This document shows positions 7,401-13,230 of a stretch of DNA of 14,118 nt, piece by piece (the stretch's first letter is position 1; every line of letters begins with the position of its first letter). The DNA is taken from contig NZ_JAILKR010000081.1 of assembly GCF_024693525.1 (NCBI RefSeq), forward strand, positions 1 through 14,118, in the 5' to 3' direction. Made by a program: the position numbers and the translations under genes. The notes beneath the pieces were generated by a model that was not told where the DNA came from, ran no database searches, and saw only the letters and a program-made list of their open reading frames with translations. This DNA is from Selenomonas sp. Its GTDB lineage: Bacteria > Bacillota_C > Negativicutes > Selenomonadales > Selenomonadaceae.

Positions 7401-8666
7401 ATGTCTAATCAGTTAAAAAAGATTGGCAGAAAATATCAGGAGACGGCCTTGATTAAACTCATTGCCGTCGGCTTGGTTATTGGGATTATTTTAGCGGTAT
7501 TTGCGCCGCAGACCGTTCCGGTGATTTCTATTTTTGGAGATCTCTTCGTGCGGGCTTTGAAGGGCGTAGCACCGATTCTGGTGTTCGTGCTGGTCATGAA
7601 TGCTATGGCACAGAAAAATGCTGATGCCAGTGCCTCGATGCGCCCTATCGTTAAACTCTATGTGATTGCTACCTTTTTGGCGTCGCTGGTGGCGGTTGGC
7701 TTTTCCTTTGCCTTCCCGACCAGCCTGCAGTTGCAGATGGCTGATGCCAAGCTCGCTCCACCTAGTGGTATCTTAGAGGTTCTGCATAACCTGATTTTGA
7801 GCGTTGTCGACAATCCGATTCATGCCATTGCATCGGCTAACTACATCGGTATTTTGGCTTGGGGCGTTCTCTGTGGTCTTGCCCTGCATAGTGCTTCGGA
7901 TACCACGAAAGTCATGATCAATGATTTGGCAAAGACGGTAACGAAAATCGTTCAGTGGGTTATCCGTTTTGCGCCGTTTGGCATCATGGGACTCGTGGCT
8001 AATGCGATTGGAGAAAGTGGCCTCGGCGCGCTTTTGGGTTATGTCCAGCTGCTGGGGGTTCTGCTCGGTGCATTCTTCTCGGTAGCCCTTATCATGAATC
8101 CGCTAATCGTTTATGCACATATTCACCGCAATCCGTTCCCGCTGGTTTGGACGACGCTGCGTGAAAGCGGTATCTATGCATTCTTTACGCGCAGTTCGGC
8201 AGCGAATATCCCGGTTAACCTTTCGCTTTGCAAACGGCTGCATCTCGATGAAGATACCTATTCGATTTCCATTCCGCTGGGAGCAACGATTAACATGAGC
8301 GGCGCTGCAATCACCATTGCGGTTTTGTCGCTGGCAGCTGCTCATACGTTGGGCATTGATATTGATATGCCGACGGCACTCTTGCTCTGCATTATCGCGA
8401 CGGTTGGTGCCTGTGGTGCGTCCGGTGTCGCTGGTGGCTCACTGCTGCTCATCCCGGTAGCCTGCTCGTCGTTTGGTATCGGTAACGACATTGCTATGCA
8501 GGTCGTTGGTGTTGGCTTTATCATTGGTGTGTTGCAGGATTCCTGTGAAACAGCACTCAACAGTTCTAGCGATGTACTGTTCACCGCTACGGCTGAATTT
8601 GCCAAACGGGCAAAAGCTGGTACGCTGACGGCAGAGGACATGGTTCCGGCAGTGGACGAAGACTAA
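7401..8666 (+). CDS. sstT: sodium:serine/threonine symporter SstT
   Basis: An inner-membrane DAACS-family transporter that takes up serine and threonine with Na+. It has 421 residues from the chosen start, against about 405-415 in known SstT. Family features are the first re-entrant hairpin serine stretch [10 protein letters not shown] (264-273), NMSGAAI (298-304, the equivalent of NMDGT in glutamate carriers), HP2 GASGVAGGS (339-347) and [13 protein letters not shown] (379-391) in the last helix. An ATG also exists at 7392, but AAGGAG (7386-7391) directly abuts it and lies 9 nt before the ATG at 7401, so 7401 is preferred. It is a single-gene unit bounded by its own promoter and a strong terminator. 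Confidence 0.93.
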   Translation: MSNQLKKIGRKYQETALIKLIAVGLVIGIILAVFAPQTVPVISIFGDLFVRALKGVAPILVFVLVMNAMAQKNADASASMRPIVKLYVIATFLASLVAVGFSFAFPTSLQLQMADAKLAPPSGILEVLHNLILSVVDNPIHAIASANYIGILAWGVLCGLALHSASDTTKVMINDLAKTVTKIVQWVIRFAPFGIMGLVANAIGESGLGALLGYVQLLGVLLGAFFSVALIMNPLIVYAHIHRNPFPLVWTTLRESGIYAFFTRSSAANIPVNLSLCKRLHLDEDTYSISIPLGATINMSGAAITIAVLSLAAAHTLGIDIDMPTALLLCIIATVGACGASGVAGGSLLLIPVACSSFGIGNDIAMQVVGVGFIIGVLQDSCETALNSSSDVLFTATAEFAKRAKAGTLTAEDMVPAVDED

Positions 8667-8688
8667 GACAAGAAAAAAGTGATTTTTA

Positions 8689-8729
8689 AACCTCCTGTTC
8701 AGGATTATTCCTGGACAGGAGGTTTTTTT
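8689..8729 (+). terminator. strong rho-independent terminator of sstT
   Basis: A 15-bp stem (8689-8703 with 8710-8724, AACCTCCTGT arm, one G-U pair) with a 6-nt loop ends in seven Ts. It also marks the sharp change from moderate-GC core genes to AT-rich accessory DNA. Confidence 0.95.
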
Positions 8730-8745
8730 ATGTTCATCAAGGCAG

Positions 8746-8814
8746 GATAAGAAAAAGTTAATGATAATTATAGAGTTTATTTAGAATTTAGGTATAGGGT
8801 AATAGAAGGTGAAT
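8746..8814 (+). repeat. 69-bp leader repeat, copy 1
   Basis: Aligns without gaps to 13128-13196 with 61 of 69 bases identical by eye. It starts 17 bp after the sstT terminator and ends just before the start codon region of the accessory unit. I find no convincing sigma-70 promoter in it, but the position in both copies suggests a promoter or leader of the effector gene family. Confidence 0.8.
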
Positions 8815-8822
8815 GTAATGAT

Positions 8823-8846
8823 ATGGATGAGAAGGATGATGAATAA
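8823..8846 (+). pseudogene. seven-codon remnant of the 5' end of an effector gene
   Basis: ATG followed by codons for MDEKDDE and TAA, abutting the ATG at 8847. The surrounding bases resemble the start of the large gene at 13231 (MGDNDN), both lying soon after a leader repeat. It is most simply the start of a copy whose body was deleted. A short leader peptide is an alternative. Confidence 0.4.
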
Positions 8847-9260
8847 ATGACACATTGGACGTATGCAATGATAAGTTTATGTTTGGTTATGAGCTTTCTT
8901 GTTAGTATCGTATGGCTATTAATTACCTTGTTTTTACGGAAGTGGAGATTGAGGTCGTTGGCATTGTCCTTTTCGCTGTTGATGATATCAACTTTAGAAG
9001 CATCTTTGATGACATATGATTATGGGGATGCGTGTATGATATTAGCTATTTCACTTTTTTCTTGGGGGGGAGGATTGTATATAGATGAATTGCGAAGAAA
9101 GGCAAAGGGGATGGATATCCCGAAGTGGTATAGATATAGAAAATTATTTTTTATTGTAGCGGCGATAGCTATGTTGTTTTATATTTATTGGTGGCCAGAG
9201 GAATATCAGAAATACGAATATATGATTCCACCTCAATATAGATTGGAAAATATGCATTGA
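8847..9260 (+). CDS. small four-TM membrane protein, possible immunity protein
   Basis: A 137-residue protein that I do not recognise. Hydrophobic segments lie near residues 6-30, 38-53, 62-80 and 102-118, followed by a polar tail rich in Tyr, Trp and Pro (YWWPEEYQKYEYMIPPQYR). A GAAGGA element is 10 nt before the ATG, which directly follows a TAA. A broken relative of its tail recurs at 12940-13044, also after a TAA. In this locus of effector fragments and small membrane proteins, an immunity role is the best guess. The stop overlaps the TTG of the next ORF (TTGA). Confidence 0.6.
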   Translation: MTHWTYAMISLCLVMSFLVSIVWLLITLFLRKWRLRSLALSFSLLMISTLEASLMTYDYGDACMILAISLFSWGGGLYIDELRRKAKGMDIPKWYRYRKLFFIVAAIAMLFYIYWWPEEYQKYEYMIPPQYRLENMH

Positions 9261-9718
9261 CAATAGTAGTCATATATGATGCTGGGACAGGGTTCGTTCA
9301 AATGACAGGAGGCTTAGTAGCAATTGGTGCAAGTGGTGGATTGGCAACAATACCAGCAGGGTTAACAGCTGCAGATGGGGCTAATAACTTTGTATATGGT
9401 GTGGGAGAGGTAATATCGGCAGTAAAGGATGATCCTAATTATGCATGGAATCCGTTGGAAGCAGGCTATGAAAATGTAGCAGAAGCCTTGGGGGGGAGTA
9501 AACAAACTGCCGATGAGTTGTATGATATGCAGGAATATGCGTTAAGTTTTAATGGTGTGCGTAAAGATTTAGGTAAATTAGCAATACACGAGATTACGAA
9601 AATAAATATAGTAGTCGATGGAATAGGTGTTGCTAAAAATTTGTATACAGCTGTGTCGGATCAATATAAGGGCATGATGGAACAAATGGAAAAGAGGAAT
9701 GATAATGCAACTGATTGA
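9257..9718 (+). CDS. DUF4225-like toxin-domain fragment
   Basis: 153 residues. The segments GANNFVYG (about 42-49), GYENVAEALGGS and ELYDMQEYALSFNGVRKDL have the order and spacing I associate with DUF4225, a C-terminal domain found on polymorphic toxins; this assignment is from memory. It begins with a glycine/alanine-rich hydrophobic stretch. The only start near the N-terminus is a TTG overlapping the upstream stop, with no good ribosome site, and an in-frame stop lies at 9239. It therefore looks like the 3' end of a longer gene that lost its front, or a stand-alone domain translated by coupling. The end overlaps a small membrane gene (9705) by 14 nt, the usual toxin-immunity order. Confidence 0.55.
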   Translation: MTIVVIYDAGTGFVQMTGGLVAIGASGGLATIPAGLTAADGANNFVYGVGEVISAVKDDPNYAWNPLEAGYENVAEALGGSKQTADELYDMQEYALSFNGVRKDLGKLAIHEITKINIVVDGIGVAKNLYTAVSDQYKGMMEQMEKRNDNATD

Positions 9719-10041
9719 TAAGTGCTCAAAATTAAGGCAAAGACTTGATTTCAGAATAGATAGAGGAAAAATTTGGTTGTTTGGGCCTTCAGCCATTTAA
9801 ATTATTTGGTGTTCTTTTAGGGGGATTTATTGGTGAGTGCTCATATAGGAGTATTCAGTATTATAAACGAGGTAATCCTTTAAATTTATCGGGACGACAG
9901 TTTCAAAGTAGTTTGTTTCGATTATGTATTATGATGTTTTTGCTTATCGTTATAATAGCGGTAATACAAGGTATGCTTGAGTTATATTTTAATGTAAATT
10001 TGGTATGGATTACGGGAATAGGAACCGGACCTAGAATATGA
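9705..10041 (+). pseudogene. frameshifted small membrane protein, probable partner of the DUF4225-like fragment
   Basis: The ATG at 9705 has AGAGGA 6 nt upstream and lies inside the end of the 9257 ORF. The first frame gives MQLIDKCSKLRQRLDF and so on for 31 codons, then TAA at 9798. The adjacent frame (open from 9781) continues KLFGVLLGGFIGECSY to a TGA at 10039 and contains two hydrophobic stretches, near KLFGVLLGGFIG and LCIMMFLLIVIIAVI. The two halves make sense as one protein of about 111 residues interrupted by a one-base indel around 9777-9798. If the shift is real the gene is broken; a sequencing error is the alternative. Confidence 0.5.
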
Positions 10042-10085
10042 TTAATATTATATTGGTAGATTGATGACTCTAGAATATTAATCAT
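10038..10085. repeat. perfect 12-bp inverted repeat with 24-nt spacer
   Basis: ATGATTAATATT (10038-10049) and AATATTAATCAT (10074-10085). It begins at the stop codon of the previous gene and lies just before the effector pseudogene. It could be an RNA hairpin or a recombination scar. Confidence 0.45.
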
Positions 10086-10130
10086 TGACCAATTGGGAGA
10101 AAAACGTAATGATAAATCTAATATATCTTA

Positions 10131-10645
10131 GATGACATATCTGTTTCCGATGAAGTTTCGGGATACATTGAGGCTGGTAAAACGTACGCTAGTGATATGT
10201 TGAGTCAAACGGTTGATGAGGTTAATGATTGGGCAAGCGAAGCCAAAGACTATGTCAGCGATACGATAGATAAGGCGGCTGACAATGTTGGTGAGACAAT
10301 GGAAGCTGCTTATGAATATGTTAGTGATATCGCAAGTAAGGTTGCTGATAAGGTTGGGGAAATGGTAGATACGGGGAAAAATATGCTAGTAATGCAATAG
10401 AACATACGATAGAAAGTGCAGAGAAATTAACTGATGAGGCAAAAAATGTTGCTAGTACAGCGATAGATGATATCAAAGAACAATCGACAGGGTTCTGGGG
10501 TGCGGCAGCTGGTTTGACATATTTTGCTTCTTTTTTTGCAGTTCCGACAGCTTTGGTTTTTGGAGGAACAGTCCTTCTCGTTGCAGGAGTAACTATGATA
10601 GCTAACTCGCTGAAAGATTCAATCCCTAAGGAGGATAATAAATGA
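10131..10645 (+). pseudogene. degraded copy of the 11-mer-repeat effector gene, 3' part
   Basis: Translates to a shortened version of the product of the gene at 13231. DDISVS is shared with it (at 13492-13509 there), then a deletion joins this to ten 11-residue repeats (for example SDTIDKAADNV) and the sequence DDIKEQSTGFWGA. A one-base deletion at about 10380 (GGGGAAAAATATG, where the intact copy has AAAGAATATG) causes a stop at 10398. Reading resumes in the -1 frame to a TGA at 10643. The tail after STGFWGA is a glycine-rich hydrophobic stretch of about 37 residues (AGLTYFASFFAVPTALVFGG and on), ending in a charged KDSIPKEDNK. The stop overlaps the ATG of the next gene as ATGA. No intact start is seen upstream. 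Confidence 0.75.
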
Positions 10646-11028
10646 ATAATACTAGAGAGTGGATACCATGGGTAGCTGTTATAACCTGTGCAATAGGAAA
10701 GTATATATCGGCGGATATTCTGGCTTATATAATGGCAATATGTGCGCTGAGTATATTTATATTTTTAGTACGTCATATTCGGGATGGAATGCCATGGATA
10801 GTAGTGTGGGTTTTTGGATCTATTATATTGATAGCAATTGGCGGAGTGGCAGGAGTATTTCTAAATATGAATAATGATTTGAAAGTATATCTTTTATGTG
10901 TGCCGTTTATAATGTTTTTTTTCGGGGTGGCAATATTTTCGTGGAAAGATTGCAGGTCAATGTCTTATAAGATGTGGATTGGTCTGTTTTCTATTATTTT
11001 GATCATGGTTATTTATAAATCGATATAA
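10559..11028 (+). repeat. duplicated effector-tail plus membrane-gene unit, copy 1
   Basis: Matches 12411-12880 at a constant offset of 1852 bases, covering the last part of the effector tail, the ribosome site GGAGGATAATAA and the whole 128-codon gene. The exact left limit of the similarity was not computed. Confidence 0.75.
10642..11028 (+). CDS. small multi-TM membrane protein, putative immunity protein A
   Basis: 128 residues, mostly hydrophobic with 4-5 predicted TM segments (about 8-25, 28-45, 52-75, 83-101, 110-127) and a conserved-looking loop RHIRDGMPW (44-52). AAGGAGG is 7 nt before the ATG, which overlaps the stop of the effector remnant. About 98 of 128 residues match the protein at 12494, with differences clustered in the last helix. 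It is also related to 11935, and more remotely to 11410. I know no named family for it. Membrane location suggests protection against a membrane-acting partner, which is an inference from context. Confidence 0.7.
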   Translation: MNNTREWIPWVAVITCAIGKYISADILAYIMAICALSIFIFLVRHIRDGMPWIVVWVFGSIILIAIGGVAGVFLNMNNDLKVYLLCVPFIMFFFGVAIFSWKDCRSMSYKMWIGLFSIILIMVIYKSI

Positions 11029-11077
11029 GATGTAATTAGTAATGAGATGTTAGAGATTGGGGGGATGATGCAATGGC

Positions 11078-11382
11078 GTGGATAAAGCGAAATTTAATGG
11101 TAACAGATTATCCGGGGATACATCAAATGTATTAGGTAGCTAAAACTTTGGGGGGGACTTTTGGATTGGTAGGAACGGCTATGACCGGGGAAAGTATATA
11201 GGGTGTTATAATTATCAAAGGGGCAATTGTGCAAAAACTATGGCTATTGATACTGGTGCTTTTTAGTAGGATGGAGCGTAATTGTTGGGGTAGGAGTTCT
11301 TGCTTCGTATCTAATCGCCCCAACAACAGTGGTGGGAGCCTTGGCTTTTTGGGGCTCTGTTGTTATGGGGGTAAAATCTTGA
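11078..11382 (+). pseudogene. heavily degraded effector-tail remnant
   Basis: No single frame stays open, but consecutive pieces in different frames give protein-like sequence: VDKAKFNGNRLSGDTSNVLG, then GGTFGLVGTAMTGES, then AIDTGAF, then VGWSVIVGVGVLASYLIAP running into a hydrophobic tail that ends at the TGA at 11380. The pattern (D-S/T-G-A, hydrophobic glycine-rich tail, then a small membrane gene) parallels the remnants at 10131 and 12326. Several single-base shifts and a TAG are present. It fills the 381-bp gap between membrane genes. Confidence 0.5.
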
Positions 11383-11409
11383 AAATGGTATCGATAAGGT
11401 GGATAAATA

Positions 11410-11793
11410 ATGAATAATGATAAAAAATTGATTTCTAGCGTGTTTTTTATAGCGATGGGATTGTGTCAATATTTATCAACAGAAAATCAGACGATATTTA
11501 TGTGTATATGTTTGGCATTTTTAGGAATATTATTCTGTTTTGTGGTTAGAAGAGTGTCATCGGTGTTGGTATATTTTTGGTTCGTTATAGTTATGGTTGG
11601 CTTGATTGCGGGAGTTTTATTTAATCAGGGAATTATTAGTGCTGATACCAGTAATTATATTATATGTGGATCTTTGTCGTTGGTTTTTCTAGTCTTCGGT
11701 GCTTTGGCGTGGCCACAAAATAAGAAGATTGCTTATGGGGAGTTTTTTTCTGCGCTTATATGGATCATATTGCTTATAATTGTAAAGTGGTAG
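11410..11793 (+). CDS. small multi-TM membrane protein, putative immunity protein B
   Basis: 127 residues with about 4 hydrophobic segments (10-28, 29-47, 53-74, 83-101, possibly 110-125). AAGGTGG precedes the ATG. It shares the MNN start, the QYLSTE region and overall length with the protein at 11935, but similarity to the other members is low, so it is the most diverged of the set. It follows a broken effector tail, as its relatives do. No known family is recognised. Confidence 0.65.
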   Translation: MNNDKKLISSVFFIAMGLCQYLSTENQTIFMCICLAFLGILFCFVVRRVSSVLVYFWFVIVMVGLIAGVLFNQGIISADTSNYIICGSLSLVFLVFGALAWPQNKKIAYGEFFSALIWIILLIIVKW

Positions 11794-11848
11794 TATTATA
11801 TGCAGCACTGTTTCAGGAAGACGTATTTTAGGGTGCTAAGGTATGACG

Positions 11849-11905
11849 AATCGATATAACAGTATTAGTTGGGGGAGCTAATATCGTTAGGTGTTGAGTC
11901 GATAA
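11849..11905 (+). pseudogene. possible short effector-tail remnant
   Basis: A weak trace only: one frame gives ITVLVGGANIVRC before a TGA, a short hydrophobic glycine-containing end like the tails at 10131 and 12326. It sits in the expected place before a membrane gene. The surrounding 11794-11934 holds nothing else I can identify. Confidence 0.25.
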
Positions 11906-11934
11906 AGGAATAGGATTACTAGAAAGGACTAATG

Positions 11935-12321
11935 ATGGTGGATAAGAAAAAATGGGTACCGTGGGTTGCTGTAACATCATATGGAATAGGGCAATATGTA
12001 TCAACAGAGTTATCAATAGGGATAATAGCAATATGTACGATTGCACTATTGATATTTTTGATCCGTCATATTAATGATGATATGCCATTTATAGTAGTAT
12101 GGGTATTTGGTTTGCTTATAATAGCAGGAATTGGTGCCATTATAGCTGTAGTTATGAATTTAGGTAGTGATATGATAGCAAATGCGATAGATGTACCCTT
12201 GTTTATTTATTTTGTTGGGCTAGGGGTGCTTTCTTTTAAAGATTCCAAATCGGTTTCTTATAAAGCTTGGGCAGGAGCATTTTGTATTATAGTTTTATTC
12301 ATAATAAACTATTCATTATGA
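11935..12321 (+). CDS. small multi-TM membrane protein, putative immunity protein C
   Basis: 128 residues from the second of two adjacent ATGs. 11935 is preferred over 11932 because AAAGGA is then 6 nt upstream and MVDKKKW aligns with MNNTKDW of the relatives. It keeps PWVAV, the RHINDDMPFIVVWVFG loop and helix, and the SKSVSYK segment of the family, roughly 40 percent identical by eye to the 10642 product, with 4-5 TM segments. An effector-tail remnant begins 4 nt after its stop. Confidence 0.68.
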   Translation: MVDKKKWVPWVAVTSYGIGQYVSTELSIGIIAICTIALLIFLIRHINDDMPFIVVWVFGLLIIAGIGAIIAVVMNLGSDMIANAIDVPLFIYFVGLGVLSFKDSKSVSYKAWAGAFCIIVLFIINYSL

Positions 12322-12325
12322 AGGA

Positions 12326-12497
12326 GCTGTTGCAGTAGATAGCGGTGCATTCTTAGGGGCGGTTACTGGCTTAATATATTTAGCTTTTGTCAGTTTTAAT
12401 AGCCTTTGCTTTTGGAGGATCAGTTGTTTTTAGCGCAGGATTAACTTGGATAGCAAACTTGACGAAAGATTCAATCCAAATGGAGGATAATAAATGA
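12326..12497 (+). pseudogene. effector-tail remnant with frameshift
   Basis: Frame 1 gives AVAVDSGAFLGAVTGLIYLA. After a one-base insertion near 12389 a second frame continues IAFAFGGSVVFSAGLTWIA and ends KDSIQMEDNK at a TGA overlapping the next ATG (ATGA). It is clearly homologous to the tail of the 10131 pseudogene. Its first codons also match AVAVVDS of the intact gene near 14030, with the KEQST part deleted. Only about 57 codons remain of the gene. Confidence 0.7.
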
Positions 12498-12880
12498 ATA
12501 ATACCAAAGATTGGATACCATGGGTTGCTGTCATAACCTGTGCGATAGGAGAGTATATATCAGCGGATATTCTGGCCTATATAATGGCAATTTGTGCTCT
12601 GAGTATATGTATATTTTTAGTAGGTCATATTCGAGATGGAATGCCATGGATAGGAGTGTGGGTTTTTGGATCCATTATATTAGTAGCAGTTGGTGGCGTT
12701 GCAGGAGTATTTCTTGATTTGAATAATGATATGAAAGTATATATCTTGTCTGTGCCTTTTTTAATGATTTTCTTAGGGGTGGCAATTTTTTCATGGAATG
12801 ATTGTAGGTCTATGTCGTATAAGATGTTGCTTGGATTTTTACTTATTGTGATGATGTTGTCTATTTATAATTCACTATAA
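12411..12880 (+). repeat. duplicated effector-tail plus membrane-gene unit, copy 2
   Basis: Direct repeat of 10559-11028 at a constant offset of 1852 bases. The two intervening membrane genes are more diverged, so this looks like a duplication of one toxin-tip/partner cassette. Confidence 0.75.
12494..12880 (+). CDS. small multi-TM membrane protein, putative immunity protein D
   Basis: 128 residues, close paralogue of the 10642 product (about 77 percent identical by eye). The first 95 residues are almost the same (PWVAVITCAIG, HIRDGMPW, VWVFGSIIL), and the last 17 differ at 13 places. TGGAGG is 7 nt before the ATG, which overlaps the stop of the effector remnant. It presumably matched the tail at 12326. 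Confidence 0.7.
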   Translation: MNNTKDWIPWVAVITCAIGEYISADILAYIMAICALSICIFLVGHIRDGMPWIGVWVFGSIILVAVGGVAGVFLDLNNDMKVYILSVPFLMIFLGVAIFSWNDCRSMSYKMLLGFLLIVMMLSIYNSL

Positions 12881-12939
12881 AAGTTGATGGTGTTGAGAAT
12901 ATGGTTAAGGGACATGATGCGAAGGAAGGTGATAAGTAA
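12880..12939 (+). pseudogene. short effector-end remnant before the membrane-gene fragment
   Basis: An open stretch of 19 codons (KVDGVENMVKGHDAKEGDK) runs to a TAA that directly abuts the ATG at 12940, the same TAA-ATG arrangement as before 8847. It is likely the last codons of another lost gene. There is no independent homology. Confidence 0.3.
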
Positions 12940-13044
12940 ATGGCATTCTTTATCTATTGGTGGTCGGGTGAATATCGGAAATACGGATATATGATTCCGC
13001 CAGAATATAGGTGGGAGAATATTGATTTTTCTGGAAGAAGATAA
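12940..13044 (+). pseudogene. C-terminal fragment of a paralogue of the 8847 membrane protein
   Basis: 34 codons giving MAFFIYWWSGEYRKYGYMIP and so on. This matches the last part of the 8847 product (FYIYWWPEEYQKYEYMIPPQ), with a different extreme end, DFSGRR. The membrane helices are lost, so it is almost certainly non-functional. It shows that a second 8847-type gene once stood here. Confidence 0.7.
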
Positions 13045-13075
13045 ATAATGTTATGCGAATATGATTAGTGTTCTA

Positions 13076-13108
13076 GCGGTAATAAGCAAGACTTATTGCC
13101 GCTTTTTT
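13076..13108 (+). terminator. rho-independent terminator closing the array
   Basis: An 11-bp stem GCGGTAATAAG/CTTATTGCCGC (one G-U pair) with loop CAAGA is followed by six Ts. It ends the transcription unit that began at 8746, 20 bp before the second leader repeat. Confidence 0.92.
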
Positions 13109-13127
13109 AGAATGAGATTAAATCATA

Positions 13128-13196
13128 AATAAGAAAATGTTAATGGCAATTATAGAGATTTTTTAGAATTTAGGTATAGGGTGATAGAAGTTGAAT
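13128..13196 (+). repeat. 69-bp leader repeat, copy 2
   Basis: 61 of 69 bases match 8746-8814 by eye. It lies between the terminator at 13076 and the effector gene at 13231, so it probably carries that gene's promoter or leader. No clear -35/-10 pair was found. Confidence 0.8.
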
Positions 13197-13230
13197 CGAA
13201 TAAAGTTTCCGTTAAGGCGTGTGTGATAAT

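Noticed and set aside
10197..10400. Independent small gene of 67 codons
   Set aside because: It is only the pre-frameshift part of the degraded effector copy at 10131-10645.
11229..11417. ORF of 62 codons starting GTG (MQKLWLL...)
   Set aside because: It is out of frame with the hydrophobic effector-tail remnant that this stretch encodes and has no ribosome site of note.
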